Shown piece after piece: positions 36,628 to 45,727 of a stretch of 64,000 nucleotides of DNA. Each line of letters opens with the position of its first letter. The first letter of the stretch is position 1. This DNA comes from Pseudomonas sp. ok272 (GTDB lineage Bacteria > Pseudomonadota > Gammaproteobacteria > Pseudomonadales > Pseudomonadaceae). The position numbers and the translations under genes are program-made. Where the stretch lies: NCBI RefSeq assembly GCF_900109995.1, contig NZ_FOCB01000001.1:357970-421969 (forward strand), read 5' to 3'. The notes under the pieces were generated by a model. It was not told the origin of the DNA. It saw nothing but the letters and a program-made list of their open reading frames with translations, and did not search any database.

Positions 36628-36668
36628 ACGGCGGTGGGCAGCCATCCGATGTCAGGCCCGAATCCCCT

Positions 36669-36853
36669 GTGGGAGCGAGACCGGCTTGCCGGCGATGGCG
36701 GTGACGAGCAGCATGGCTAAGACAGTTGCTCCCACAGTGTTTTGGGTCGTACACGTGCTTGGTGTGGGAGCGAGCCTGCTCGCGAAAAGGGTGTGTCAGG
36801 CGCCGGTTATGGCGCCAGACATGCCGCCTTCGCGGGCAAGCCCGCACACAAGG
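36669..36853. repeat. REP-rich intergenic tract
   Basis: Between the convergent MFS and rapA genes lie an inverted REP pair (GTGGGAGCGAGACC at 36669 to GCTCCCAC at 36735), another core (GTGGGAGCGAGCCTGCTCGC from 36763) and a REP half (TTCGCGGGCAAGCCCGC about 36829). The 26-bp segment at 36871-36896 is repeated exactly at 41727-41752. Confidence 0.8.
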
Positions 36854-36949
36854 AATCCGGGCCTGACACGGGATGTGTGTTCGCCGTGGACCAGGGAGGG
36901 GGCTTGCTCGCGAAGACGGCTGACGCTCACCCCATCAAATCAGCCGGCA

Positions 36950-36986
36950 AAAAAAGACCCGCATCGCTGCGGGCCTTCTTTTTTAC
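36950..36986. terminator. Bidirectional terminator between MFS gene and rapA
   Basis: AAAAAAAGACCCGCA and GCGGGCCTTCTTTTTT form a hairpin with A and T tracts on both sides, suitable for ending transcription of the converging genes. Confidence 0.8.
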
Positions 36987-37004
36987 TGCGGTATTGGGCG
37001 GTGC

Positions 37005-39851
37005 TTAACCGGCGACCAATACCCGGATCGCTTCCAGTCGCAATGCCGCTTTGTCGAGCATGGCCAGGCCTTGCTCGCGTTGCTGGCGCAGGGCGATCAG
37101 TTCGCTGTCGCGCACGGTTGGGTTGACGGCTTGCAGGGCGGTCAGGCGGGCCAGTTCTTCATCGGTGTCCGCTGCCAGGCGGCGTTGTGCCTCGGCGACG
37201 CGTTCGGCGTGGCGCGGGGCGATTTTCTCTTCGCCGGCATTGATGCGCGGGGTCAGTTGATCGCGCTGGGCCTGGATGAACTTGTTGGCGCTGGCACGTG
37301 GCACGCTTTCGAGCTGATCGTTGAGGGTTTCAAACGATACCCGGCCCGACAGGTCGTTGCCGTTGGCATCGAGCAGGCAGCGCAGGGCGGCGGGCGGCAG
37401 GTACCGGCCCAATTGCAGTGAGCGCGGGGCAACCACTTCGCTGACGTACAGCAGTTCGAGCAATACGGTGCCAGGCTTGAGCGCCTTGTTCTTGATCAGG
37501 GCGACGGCGGTGTTGCCCATCGAGCCGGACAGCACCAGGTCCATGCCACCCTGGACCATCGGGTGTTCCCAGGTGATGAACTGCATGTCTTCGCGAGACA
37601 GCGCCTGGTTGCGGTCGTAGGTGATGGTCACGCCTTCGTCGTCGCCGAGCGGGAAGCTGGCGTCGAGCATTTTTTCGCTTGGCTTGAGGATCAGGGCGTT
37701 TTCCGAGTGGTCTTCGCTGTCGATGCCAAAGGCGTCGAACAGGGTCTCCATGTAGATCGGCAGGGCGAACTGATCATCTTGCTCAAGGATCGCCTCAACC
37801 AGGGCCTCACCTTCACCAGCACCGCCGGAGTTGAGCTCCAGCAGGCGGTCGCGGCCGCTGTGCAGTTCGGTTTCCAAGGCTTGGCGGGTAGTGCGGGCCT
37901 CGTCGATCAGGGCTTGCCACTCGCCATCGTCGGCGCTTTCGAGCAGCGGCAGCAGGCGCGGGCCGAACTGATGCTGCAAGGCGTTGCCGGTCGGGCAGGT
38001 GTTGAGGAATGCGTTCAGCGCTTCGTGGTACCACTGGAACAGGCGCTCTTGCGGGCTGGTTTCCAGATACGGCACGTGCAGCTCGATGATGTGTTTCTGG
38101 CCGATACGGTCGAGGCGGCCGATCCGTTGCTCCAGCAGGTCCGGGTGGGCCGGCAGGTCGAACAGCACCAGGTGGTGGGCGAACTGGAAGTTACGGCCTT
38201 CGCTACCAATCTCCGAACAGATCAATACCTGGGCGCCGAACTCTTCATCGGCGAAGTAGGCGGCTGCGCGGTCGCGTTCCAGGATGTTCATGCCTTCGTG
38301 GAACACCGTCGCCGGGATGCCGGAGCGCACGCGCAGGGCGTCTTCCAGGTCCATGGCGGTTTCGGCGTGGGCACAGATCACCAGCACTTTGGTGCGCTTG
38401 AGCATTTTCAGTTGGTCGATCAGCCATTCGACCCGCGGATCGAACTTCCACCAGCGCTCTTCTTCGTTGGCATCCGGCTGTGCCTGGAAGCTGACTTCCG
38501 GGTACAGCTCGGCGTGATCGCCCAGCGGCAGTTCGAGGTATTCGTCCGGGCACGGCAGTGGGTACGGATGCAGCTTGCGCTCCGGGAAACCCTGTACGGC
38601 GGCGCGGGTGTTGCGAAACAGCACGCGGCCGGTACCGTGTCGGTCGAGCAGCTCGCGCACCAGGCGGGCGCTGGCTTCGACGTCGCCATCGTTGACGGCA
38701 GCCAACAGCGCTTCGCCTTCATCGCCGAGGAAACCGTGGATGGTTTTGTGCGCGGCGGGCGAAAGGCGGCCCTGGTCCATCAACTCCTGGACGGCTTCGG
38801 CCACCGGGCGATAGTTTTCGCTCTCGGCGCGGAAGGCCTTCAGGTCGTGGAAACGATTGGGGTCGAGCAGGCGCAGGCGGGCGAAGTGGCTGTCCTGGCC
38901 CAGTTGTTCCGGGGTAGCGGTCAGCAGCAGGACACCGGGGATAGTCTCGGCCAATTGCTCGACCAGCGAGTACTCGGGGCTGGCTTGATCTTCGTGCCAG
39001 ACCAGGTGGTGCGCTTCGTCGACGACCAACAGGTCCCAGCCCGCGGCGAACAGCGCGTCCTGGGCTTTCTCGTCGTCAACCAGCCACTCCAGGGCCACCA
39101 ACGCGAGTTGGGTGTCCTCGAAGGGGTTGCTGGCATCGCTTTCGATGAAGCGTTCTTCGTCAAACAGGGCGACCTGCAGGTTGAAGCGGCGGCGCATCTC
39201 CACCAGCCATTGGTGCTGGAGGTTTTCCGGGACCAGGATCAAGACGCGGTTGGCGCGGCCCGAGAGCAGTTGGCGATGGATCACCAGGCCGGCTTCGATG
39301 GTCTTGCCCAGGCCCACTTCGTCGGCCAGCAGAACCCGCGGCGCAATACGGTCAGCGACTTCGCGGGCGATGTGCAATTGGTGCGCGATCGGTTGCGCGC
39401 GCACACCGCCCAAGCCCCAGAGCGAGGACTGCAATTGACGGCTGGTGTGTTCCAGGGTGTGGTAGCGCAGGGAGAACCAGGCCAGGGGGTCGATCTGCCC
39501 GGCGAACAGACGGTCGCTGGCCAGGCGGAACTGGATGAAGTTCGACAGCTGGGTTTCCGGCAGGGTAACGGGTTCGTTCTGTGCGTTGAGCCCGTGGTAG
39601 ACCAGCAGGCCGTCGACATCGTCGACTTCGCGCACGGTCATCTTCCAGCCTTCGAAGTGAGTGATGGTGTCACCCGGCGAAAACCGCACGCGGGTGAGGG
39701 GCGCATTCCGTAGCGCATACTGGCGAGTGTCGCCAGTGGCCGGGTAGAGCACGGTCAACAAGCGACCGTCCTGTGCCAGAACGGTGCCTAGACCTAGCTC
39801 TGCTTCGCTGTCACTGATCCAGCGTTGCCCCGGTTGATACTGCTGCGCCAT
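37005..39851 (-). CDS. rapA: RNA polymerase-associated SWI2/SNF2 ATPase RapA
   Basis: A 948-aa Snf2-family ATPase that recycles stalled RNA polymerase. An N-terminal Tudor-like region ([20 protein letters not shown]) is followed by Walker [11 protein letters not shown] (175-184), DEAH at 278-281, and helicase C motifs including [24 protein letters not shown] and [10 protein letters not shown]. Length equals the RapA family. Starts with [11 protein letters not shown]. It is monocistronic. Confidence 0.97.
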   Translation of the reverse strand: MAQQYQPGQRWISDSEAELGLGTVLAQDGRLLTVLYPATGDTRQYALRNAPLTRVRFSPGDTITHFEGWKMTVREVDDVDGLLVYHGLNAQNEPVTLPETQLSNFIQFRLASDRLFAGQIDPLAWFSLRYHTLEHTSRQLQSSLWGLGGVRAQPIAHQLHIAREVADRIAPRVLLADEVGLGKTIEAGLVIHRQLLSGRANRVLILVPENLQHQWLVEMRRRFNLQVALFDEERFIESDASNPFEDTQLALVALEWLVDDEKAQDALFAAGWDLLVVDEAHHLVWHEDQASPEYSLVEQLAETIPGVLLLTATPEQLGQDSHFARLRLLDPNRFHDLKAFRAESENYRPVAEAVQELMDQGRLSPAAHKTIHGFLGDEGEALLAAVNDGDVEASARLVRELLDRHGTGRVLFRNTRAAVQGFPERKLHPYPLPCPDEYLELPLGDHAELYPEVSFQAQPDANEEERWWKFDPRVEWLIDQLKMLKRTKVLVICAHAETAMDLEDALRVRSGIPATVFHEGMNILERDRAAAYFADEEFGAQVLICSEIGSEGRNFQFAHHLVLFDLPAHPDLLEQRIGRLDRIGQKHIIELHVPYLETSPQERLFQWYHEALNAFLNTCPTGNALQHQFGPRLLPLLESADDGEWQALIDEARTTRQALETELHSGRDRLLELNSGGAGEGEALVEAILEQDDQFALPIYMETLFDAFGIDSEDHSENALILKPSEKMLDASFPLGDDEGVTITYDRNQALSREDMQFITWEHPMVQGGMDLVLSGSMGNTAVALIKNKALKPGTVLLELLYVSEVVAPRSLQLGRYLPPAALRCLLDANGNDLSGRVSFETLNDQLESVPRASANKFIQAQRDQLTPRINAGEEKIAPRHAERVAEAQRRLAADTDEELARLTALQAVNPTVRDSELIALRQQREQGLAMLDKAALRLEAIRVLVAG

Positions 39852-40057
39852 GCTGCCTGACTCCCGCCTGAAAAAGCCGACTATGTTAACGGATCGCTGC
39901 CTTCAGAGCCAAAGGACTCTCATAAAAACTACTAGTCTTACGGTAGCGCATGGAAGCGAATGGGGGCCAGAGGTGTCAACTCGCTCACAAGTTTACGACC
40001 GATGGCTCAAGTCATCGCGCCAGCAGCCGACAGACTGCCGACAGGAGACGCCAAATC

Positions 40058-40399
40058 ATGCTGCCACCGATGCTTCCATTAAGTGCCGTGCCGATCACCT
40101 CTCAGCACGACCCGGTACGTCCGCGCCCCGACATTGCCCCGGTGGTGGCGGTGCAGGCCAGTTCCAGTGAAAGCACCATTGACCTGCAAAAACGCGACCC
40201 TGAAGAAGCGGCGATGATGCTGCGCGAAGAGCAGCGTCGCCAGCAGGAGCGCAATAAACGTCGCCGCGAAGCCGATGATGATCCCGAGGCACACCTGGCT
40301 GTGCCGGGGGATGAACTCAATGCCGACAATACGGTGCCCGTGGCGCCCTTGATCGACGATCAGCCGCGCCAGGGGCTGTGGGTCGATATCGAGGTCTGA
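40058..40399 (+). CDS. Small conserved Pseudomonas protein, function unknown
   Basis: A 113-aa, charged, probably largely disordered protein with a helical stretch EEAAMMLREEQRRQQERNKR and an acidic end (DDQPRQGLWVDIEV). ACAGGAGA precedes ATG 40058, which is preferred to the ATG at 39950. In other pseudomonads a similar short protein is annotated (wrongly) as aspartate-semialdehyde dehydrogenase; it has no enzyme motif. Function unknown. Confidence 0.72.
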   Translation: MLPPMLPLSAVPITSQHDPVRPRPDIAPVVAVQASSSESTIDLQKRDPEEAAMMLREEQRRQQERNKRRREADDDPEAHLAVPGDELNADNTVPVAPLIDDQPRQGLWVDIEV

Positions 40400-40527
40400 G
40401 GTTCGCAGGAGGGCGGGCGGCTGGTCATCGTCGGCCAGAGACCGCATGATTGGCAGACTTTGCGTAGGCGGTGCGACCGTGGTCGTTGCGCCACGCCTGT
40501 TTTAAACCTGACGATGTTAATGACGCC

Positions 40528-40689
40528 ATGAGCCAAGACGATAAGCTGATCGACCTCAACACTGAGCGTGCCAAGCGTGTGCACGACCTGAAGGAGAAGC
40601 GCCTGAACGAAGTGCGTCAGCAGTTCGAGCAGGCGATGCCGTTGGGTAAGCCTAAGAAAAAACCGAAGAGCAAGCCGAAAAAGCGTTGA
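40528..40689 (+). CDS. 53-aa basic conserved Pseudomonas protein
   Basis: MSQDDKLIDLNTERAKRVHD begins a charged helix followed by a lysine-rich tail (GKPKKKPKSKPKKR). ATG 40528 is preferred to the upstream ATG at 40471. A basic tail suggests nucleic-acid binding, but function is unknown. It lies between the previous small gene and ccoM on the same strand. Confidence 0.7.
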   Translation: MSQDDKLIDLNTERAKRVHDLKEKRLNEVRQQFEQAMPLGKPKKKPKSKPKKR

Positions 40690-40835
40690 TCGCCCGCTGT
40701 ATTCGTTGATGCAGGTCAGTTAACTCCCTTCCTTATTCGCCCGCTCTGGGGCGGCATTGACCCCGGTCAATGTTCTTCTGTGCCTGATTGGTTAACTTAG
40801 CTCTATCGCAACAGGGCAACCGCAGGAGGCCAGTC

Positions 40836-40952
40836 ATGTTTTTCGACAACGTAGTGATCGCCGGGGTGCTGACAGTCAGCCTCATGCTTTTGTTTTTTGT
40901 TGGGTTTGGATTCTTTATCTGGAAGGACGCGCATAAGCGTAAAAAGCCTTAA
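40836..40952 (+). CDS. ccoM: CcoM-like small subunit of cbb3 cytochrome oxidase
   Basis: A 38-aa single-helix protein: MFFDNVVIAGVLTVSLMLLF, then FVGFGFFIWKDAHKRKKP. A strong CAGGAGG precedes the ATG at 40836. It resembles the CcoM subunit of the cbb3 oxidase of Pseudomonas stutzeri, a short helix that stabilises the complex. It is too short for ordinary ORF screens. The call rests on size, the WKD...K end and hydrophobic pattern; moderately sure. Confidence 0.75.
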   Translation: MFFDNVVIAGVLTVSLMLLFFVGFGFFIWKDAHKRKKP

Positions 40953-40991
40953 ATCAGGTCTTTCTGGAAGCACGAGCACGCAAGGCATTTT

Positions 40992-41017
40992 GGGCAACTT
41001 AGGTTGCCCTTTTTTTC
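40992..41017 (+). terminator. Rho-independent terminator of ccoM
   Basis: GGGCAAC-TTAG-GTTGCCC followed by eight T residues. Confidence 0.93.
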
Positions 41018-41092
41018 GTCTGTTGTTTTTGATCTGGGCGGGGCTGTTCGATAAGGCGGCCAATTTATTGCGGATGTACCCCAATCCGAACT

Positions 41093-41137
41093 GTGGGAGC
41101 GAGCCTGTCGGATCGCCACACCGTCGCGAAGGCGGCC
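41093..41137. repeat. REP element (GTGGGAGCGAGCCTGTCGG form)
   Basis: A REP-like palindrome with the variant GAGCCTGTCGGATCGCC...CGTCGCGAAGGCGGCC, near-identical to 41752-41796. The two copies flank the large intergenic repeat. Confidence 0.8.
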
Positions 41138-41150
41138 TATCAGCCGGTGG

Positions 41151-41502
41151 GTGTACATATCCGTTGCTGCGGTCACGGCGGCTGGTGGTTTCGCCCTTAC
41201 GGCGACTCACTTTTTTTACAAGCGCCTAAAAAAAGTAAGCAAAAAAACGCTTGCCCCTAGCGTTCGGCCCCTCGCTAAGGCTCGGGGTTCCTTCGCTACG
41301 GTATCCCGCTGGGGGCATCGCCCTCCGGTTTGCTTCGCTGCACCTCCCTGCGATGAGTTCGACTGCGTCGAACGGCGCTTTGCGCCAGTCCCCAGAGGAA
41401 TACCTCCGCTCAGCCTGCCGAAGGGGCGGGTGGATCAAGATCAAAAACCAGAGCCAGATCAAGAGCTGCAGGCGAGCTACCGCTCGGCCTGTTGAGTGGT
41501 GA
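41151..41502. repeat. Large (~350-bp) intergenic repeat of the P. fluorescens group
   Basis: Contains the string GGTTTCGCCCTTACGGCGAC, an inverted ACTTTTTTTACAAGCGCC / GCCTAAAAAAAGTAAGC hairpin, AACGCTTGCCCC, GGTTTGCTTCGCTGCACCTC and GGGGCGGGTGGATCAAGATC. I recognise these as parts of a sequence found at many intergenic sites in this group and often mis-called as small genes. Boundaries are approximate. No transposase or coding signal is present. Confidence 0.6.
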
Positions 41503-41616
41503 AGGGCGCATCGGGGTCGCAGGAATACTGGCGGTGTGATTTGCCTTTGGTGGGAGCAACTGTCTTAGCCATGCCGCTCGTCACCGCCATCGCGAGCAGG
41601 AATCTGGGTTGAGCCC

Positions 41617-41706
41617 GTAGGAGCGAGGCTTGCCCGCGAACCGGCCAGCCCATTCAACGATCGATATCGTCAGGCTTACCGCCTTCGCGGGCAAGCCTCG
41701 CTCCTA
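41617..41706. repeat. REPIN, GTAGGAGCGAGGCTTGCCC type
   Basis: GTAGGAGCGAGGCTTGCCCG at 41617 and its inverse ending at 41706 flank about 45 bp. It is a second, sequence-distinct REP family (GTAGGAGC not GTGGGAGC). Confidence 0.82.
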
Positions 41707-41751
41707 CAAGGAATTGAGCTGCCCCCGGATGTGTGTTCGCCGTGGACCAGG

Positions 41752-41796
41752 GTGGGAGCAGGCTTGTCGGATCGCCGCACCGTCGCGAAGGCGGCC
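41752..41796. repeat. REP element, second copy of the 41093 form
   Basis: Matches 41093-41137 at almost every base, beginning GTGGGAGCAGGCTTGTCGG. It overlaps the end of the 26-bp dispersed repeat shared with 36871-36896. Confidence 0.78.
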
Positions 41797-41886
41797 TGAC
41801 AGTCAGCCTGTCTCAGGTGGATGCACCTCGATCCCCTGCGGGAGCAGATCGGCTTGCCGGCGAAGGCGGCTTAAACAGCGCCCACA

Positions 41887-41922
41887 AAAAAGGCGACGTC
41901 CTTGCGGTCGTCGCCTTTTTTA
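41887..41922. terminator. Bidirectional terminator before the phosphate transporter end
   Basis: Stem AAAAAAGGCGAC / GTCGCCTTTTTT with a 12-nt loop; on the minus strand it ends the pit transcript. Confidence 0.9.
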
Positions 41923-41935
41923 GTACGTCAGTGGA

Positions 41936-43411
41936 TCAGCTGCCGAGGGCTTTCGAGGCCAGCCAGAACAGGCCGGCCGACAGGCCTACGGTGGCGGGCA
42001 GGGTCAGGACCCATGCCAGGAGGATGGTGCGTACGGTGCCGCCTTGCAGGCCGCTTTTGTTCGCGACCATGGTCCCGGCGACGCCCGAGGACAGTACGTG
42101 GGTGGTCGAGACCGGCAGGCTGAAGATGTTCGCTGCGCCGATCATGCACGCGGCGGTGATCTGTGCCGACATGCCCTGGGCGTAGGTCATGCCTTGTTTG
42201 CCGATCTTCTCGCCGATGGTCAGGACCACGCGTTTCCAGCCGACCATGGTGCCCAGGCCAAGCGCCAGGGCGACGGCCAGAATCACCCAGAACGGGGCGT
42301 ATTCGGTGGTGGCGGTCAGGTCTTTGCGCAGTTTGTCCAGGTCAGCCTTTTCACGGGGTTCCAGGCCAGGCAGCTTGCCGACTTTCTTCGCGGTGTCGTC
42401 CAGGCAGAGCAGGTAGCGGCGCACTTCGATGCGGCTGTCCTGTGGCAAGGAGTGGTAATCCGACACGCCCTTGAGGGTGCCCAGCAATGCGGTGATGGTC
42501 GGCTCGGTCTGTTGCGGGTTGCAACGGAACTTCTCCGGCAGGTCATCCTTCACGCTTTTGCCCAGGGCCAGGAACTCACCCAGGGTGTCGTGATTGCGCT
42601 GGTAGAACTGGCTCAGGTGCAAGGTCGCATCGCGCGTCCGTTCGATCTGGTACGTGGTGCTGTTCAGGTCCAGTACAAACTGGGCCGGCACGATACCGAT
42701 CAGGACGAGCATGATCAGGCCGATGCCTTTCTGGCCATCGTTGGAACCATGAACGAAGCTGACGGCCATGGCCGAGATCACCAGGACCAGGCGGTTCCAG
42801 AATGGCGGGTGTTTCTTGTCATCGATCTTGCGGCGCTGGTCCGGTGTCTTGTGCATCTTGGACAGCGGACGCCACCATTTCAGACCCAGCAACACCAGTG
42901 CAGCCACGAGGAAACCGGCCATTGGCGAGAGCACCAGCGACGCGCCGATGTCGACCGCTTTCTGCCAGTTGACACCGTCAGCCAGCGGGATGTCGTTGAT
43001 CAGGGCGTTCGCCAGGCCGACACCGAGGATCGAACCGATCAAGGTGTGGGAGCTGGAGGCCGGGATACCGAAGTACCAAGTGCCCAGGTTCCAGGTGATG
43101 GCCGCTGCCAGCAGCGAGAACACCATTGCCAGTCCGTGGCCTGTATTGACATTGATCAACAGCTCTACCGGCAGCAAATGGACGATGGCATACGCCACGC
43201 CCACACCGCCGAGCAACACGCCAAGGAAGTTGAACACACCGGAAAAGAACACCGCCAGGTGAGGCGGCATGGCTTTGGTGTAGATAACAGTGGCAACCGC
43301 GTTAGCGGTGTCATGAAAGCCGTTGATGAACTCGAAGGCGAGGACAAAGGCTAGGGCGAGCAAGAGGCTCACAAGCACCCAAGCATCTAGTCCGCTGAAT
43401 AAATCGATCAT
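41936..43411 (-). CDS. pit: PiT-family low-affinity inorganic phosphate transporter
   Basis: A 491-aa membrane protein. Two duplicated PiT signatures are visible: EFINGFHDTANAVATVIYTK AMPP and AVSFVHGSNDGQKGIGLIML, plus FGIPASSSHTLIGSILGVGL and LPVSTTHVLSSGVAGTM. A large cytoplasmic loop (about 240-370) separates the halves, as in PitA. It cotransports metal-phosphate with protons. It is alone, with a ~375-bp upstream gap. Confidence 0.93.
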   Translation of the reverse strand: MIDLFSGLDAWVLVSLLLALAFVLAFEFINGFHDTANAVATVIYTKAMPPHLAVFFSGVFNFLGVLLGGVGVAYAIVHLLPVELLINVNTGHGLAMVFSLLAAAITWNLGTWYFGIPASSSHTLIGSILGVGLANALINDIPLADGVNWQKAVDIGASLVLSPMAGFLVAALVLLGLKWWRPLSKMHKTPDQRRKIDDKKHPPFWNRLVLVISAMAVSFVHGSNDGQKGIGLIMLVLIGIVPAQFVLDLNSTTYQIERTRDATLHLSQFYQRNHDTLGEFLALGKSVKDDLPEKFRCNPQQTEPTITALLGTLKGVSDYHSLPQDSRIEVRRYLLCLDDTAKKVGKLPGLEPREKADLDKLRKDLTATTEYAPFWVILAVALALGLGTMVGWKRVVLTIGEKIGKQGMTYAQGMSAQITAACMIGAANIFSLPVSTTHVLSSGVAGTMVANKSGLQGGTVRTILLAWVLTLPATVGLSAGLFWLASKALGS

Positions 43412-43787
43412 GAAGGTTTTCTGACCCGGTCGTAAGGGGGCGCGATTATGCCAGAAAAGACGGTTAATCGATGCACTAGGTGCCCATCGGTAACATGATT
43501 CAACGATTTAGTTTGTAACAGGGGCTTAAGTCCCAGTGTGCTTGTAGGTTCCTTAAGGTGTTGATTTTATTGAGAATATATTTTGCAGGCAGGGGTTTAC
43601 TGACGTCAGTCGAGGGAGAAAGGCGCTGTATGAAATTTCTGAAATGGGGGCCAGTCATATGCCAAACGACTCGTCCCATGGGCTGAGGTGGCTGTCGCCT
43701 GCTCTTGGCAGGCGCAATATGACTTGGCGAACCGTCCAGTTCTTGGCTCAACGGTACGCAGGCCCTGCGGGACGGAAATTGAAACGA
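43412..43787. other. 376-bp intergenic region upstream of pit
   Basis: Contains a perfect 12-bp palindrome ACTGACGTCAGT (about 43599-43610) and a hairpin CGCCTGC...GCAGGCG near 43696-43714. No convincing gene or RNA was found. Confidence 0.4.
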
Positions 43788-43988
43788 TCAGGGCTCCTCG
43801 GCCTTGAGTTCCTTTTCCATCTTTTGGAGTTCTTGGGAGAATGCCTGATCCTGAATGCTGGCGCGCTTACGCCAGGGTTTGCGTTCCGGTTCCGGTTGTG
43901 CGGCGTAGGTGGTGACTTCTCCGCCGTAAACTTCCTTGTAACGTTGTTCCTGGCGCTCAAGTTCCGCGCGCAGTTCTTCTTTCGTCAC
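43788..43988 (-). CDS. 66-aa conserved charged protein
   Basis: [20 protein letters not shown] begins a coiled-coil-like helix; a basic middle ([10 protein letters not shown]) and acidic end ([11 protein letters not shown]) follow. Similar short proteins occur in Pseudomonas. No known motif; function unknown. Confidence 0.65.
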   Translation of the reverse strand: MTKEELRAELERQEQRYKEVYGGEVTTYAAQPEPERKPWRKRASIQDQAFSQELQKMEKELKAEEP

Positions 43989-44681
43989 AGTGTTACCTAA
44001 TTTAAGTTGAAATGAGCTCTGGTGAAACGCCCGGCGTGCGATCTGTTGTGGACAGACGTTGTCATGAAAGTCGCCATGGGCTCCTTACTTCATGAGTAAC
44101 GTCCTGCTCACCGCAGCGCTTTTACAGGCGGCCACAGCACCAGAGAATAACCATTGATGTAGCGTCAGGTCGATTGTCTCACGCGAGCGCTGTGCCCGGG
44201 TCTGGGTCTGGCGCTTGCCGGCGGTTGGCGGTCGTTGCCCGCGCACTGCCTGATCAGTGATTGGATCCGGTTATTGAAGGACAACAGGACTGATCACTGA
44301 GTTAGATTATAGCGGCGGAATAGCTGATGACTATCTTTCACAAGTTAAAAGTGTGCCAGCGGGTGAATTTATGTTGTTGTCTGGAAGTATTTCAGTGAAT
44401 ACATGGAATGTAACCTCACGCGGGGTGCATTTCCTGGCGTCATTTACAAGTCGCTGTTTGTGTACTTCGGTTCGCGCCTCGTTGGCCGATTACGCGACTA
44501 AGGTGCCAGGGTATTAAATGTGGGGTGTATTTCGCACTGTTCAAGGTGTGCGGCAAGCTGGGGTGATGATTGCGATTATCGGCCGGTGGTTCGATAATCG
44601 CCCGGAGTTGGCGGCCAATGGCTTGCGCGCAGGGTTGGCCAGCACTGCTAATAGCCTTTGAGCCTTGGGGATCCACCTGAA
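43989..44681. other. 693-bp non-coding region upstream of pcaR
   Basis: No convincing coding frame or RNA is seen. A spaced inverted CTGATCAGTGAT / ACTGATCACTGA occurs at about 44249-44300. The PcaR-box-like site lies at the pcaR-proximal end. The centre (44330-44420) is AT-rich compared with the genome. Confidence 0.5.
44573..44603 (+). promoter_or_regulatory. PcaR-box-like operator upstream of pcaR
   Basis: CGATTATCG (44573-44581) and CGATAATCG (44592-44600) form an inverted repeat. The second lies in GTTCGATAATCGCCC (44589-44603), which differs by one base from the 15-bp PcaR site GTTCGATAATCGCAC that I recall from P. putida. About 80 bp upstream of the pcaR start, so autoregulation is likely. 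Confidence 0.75.
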
Positions 44682-45524
44682 ATGAACGATCAACTGCGAA
44701 ACGCCTTCACCTCTGCCGCGCCGCCGATTGTCGCGTCTCCCGCCAAGCGGATCCAGGCATTGACCGGTGATCCCGATTTCATGACCTCCCTGGCCCGGGG
44801 GCTGGCGGTGGTGCAGGCGTTCCAGGAGCGCAAGCGGCACCTGACCATTGCTCAGATCAGCCATCGCACCGAAATTCCTCGCGCTGCCGTGCGCCGTTGC
44901 CTACACACGTTGATCAAGCTCGGCTACGCGACGACGGATGGGCGTACCTATTCGCTGTTGCCCAAGGTGCTGACCCTGGGCCACGCCTATTTGTCCTCGA
45001 CGCCGTTGGCGGTGTCGGCGCAACCCTACCTGGACCGCATGAGCGAGCAACTGCACGAGGCGTGCAACATGGCCACGCTCGAAGGTAACGACATTCTTTA
45101 CATCGCCCGCTCGGCGACGACCCAGCGGCTGATTTCCGTGGATCTGTCGGTGGGCGGTCGCTTGCCGGCCTATTGCACATCGATGGGACGGATTCTGTTG
45201 GCGGCGCTGGATGACACTTCGTTACGTGAATACCTGGACAGTGTCGACCTGCAAGCCAAGACCAGCCGCACCCTGCACACCCCCCAGGCGTTGTTTGAGT
45301 GTTTGCAGCAGGTCCGGCAACAAGGTTGGTGCATTGTCGACCAGGAGCTGGAACAAGGCCTGCGTTCGATTGCCGTTCCGGTGTATGACGCCTCCGGTCA
45401 GGTACTGGCCGCCTTGAATGTGAGCACCCATGCCGGGCGCGTCAGTTGCACTGAGTTGCAGCAGCGGGTCCTGCCGGGCTTGCTCGACGCCAGCCGCGAG
45501 CTGAGTTCCCAGTTGTTTGCTTGA
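44682..45524 (+). CDS. pcaR: PcaR, IclR-family activator of the beta-ketoadipate pathway
   Basis: A 280-aa IclR-family regulator. The HTH covers about 45-85 (LTIAQISHRTEIPRAAVRRC LHTLIKLGY) and the effector domain follows (LDRMSEQLHEACNMATLEGN DILYIARSA...). PcaR responds to beta-ketoadipate. It is followed by pcaIJF in the same direction, and sits between two PcaR-box-like sites. Start MNDQLRNAF at 44682; the frame from 44658 would add eight residues. Confidence 0.93.
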   Translation: MNDQLRNAFTSAAPPIVASPAKRIQALTGDPDFMTSLARGLAVVQAFQERKRHLTIAQISHRTEIPRAAVRRCLHTLIKLGYATTDGRTYSLLPKVLTLGHAYLSSTPLAVSAQPYLDRMSEQLHEACNMATLEGNDILYIARSATTQRLISVDLSVGGRLPAYCTSMGRILLAALDDTSLREYLDSVDLQAKTSRTLHTPQALFECLQQVRQQGWCIVDQELEQGLRSIAVPVYDASGQVLAALNVSTHAGRVSCTELQQRVLPGLLDASRELSSQLFA

Positions 45525-45594
45525 GACCTTCCTTCTTCTATATGGCGATGGGTTGCCGTCACCCCCGGGGAAAACGATAGGTAGACAACAATCT

Positions 45595-45625
45595 GTTCGA
45601 TAAACGAACACTTAGTCGATTATCG
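45595..45625 (+). promoter_or_regulatory. PcaR-box-like operator upstream of pcaI
   Basis: GTTCGATAAACGAAC (45595-45609) is itself palindromic and matches the PcaR consensus half; CGATTATCG follows at 45617-45625. They lie ~100-130 bp before the pcaI start, where PcaR is known to act near the promoter -10 region in P. putida. Confidence 0.72.
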
Positions 45626-45727
45626 GATTGTTTGGGTTTTTCCGGCGGCTTAACCTTCAGTCATTCCGGCGCTGTCCATCGCGCCTTGTCCTCCACATCG
45701 GTTTACTGATACCCGGGAGTCCAACCC

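Larger units (their letters stand above)
40953..41935. other. 983-bp non-coding, repeat-packed region
   Basis: From ccoM to pit: a terminator (40992), a REP (41093), a larger intergenic repeat (about 41151-41502), a REP pair (41550-41600), a REPIN (41617-41706), a further REP (41752-41796) and a final terminator. Open frames inside follow palindromes, lack ribosome sites and do not look coding. Confidence 0.7.

Noticed and set aside
41226..41502. Short open frames in the 41.2-41.5 kb tract
   Set aside because: They lie inside repeat and palindromic sequence, overlap each other on both strands and lack ribosome sites.
43989..44681. Small RNA gene upstream of pcaR
   Set aside because: No terminator-like hairpin with T tract nor conserved motif was visible; the region holds a PcaR-box-like site and AT-rich sequence only.
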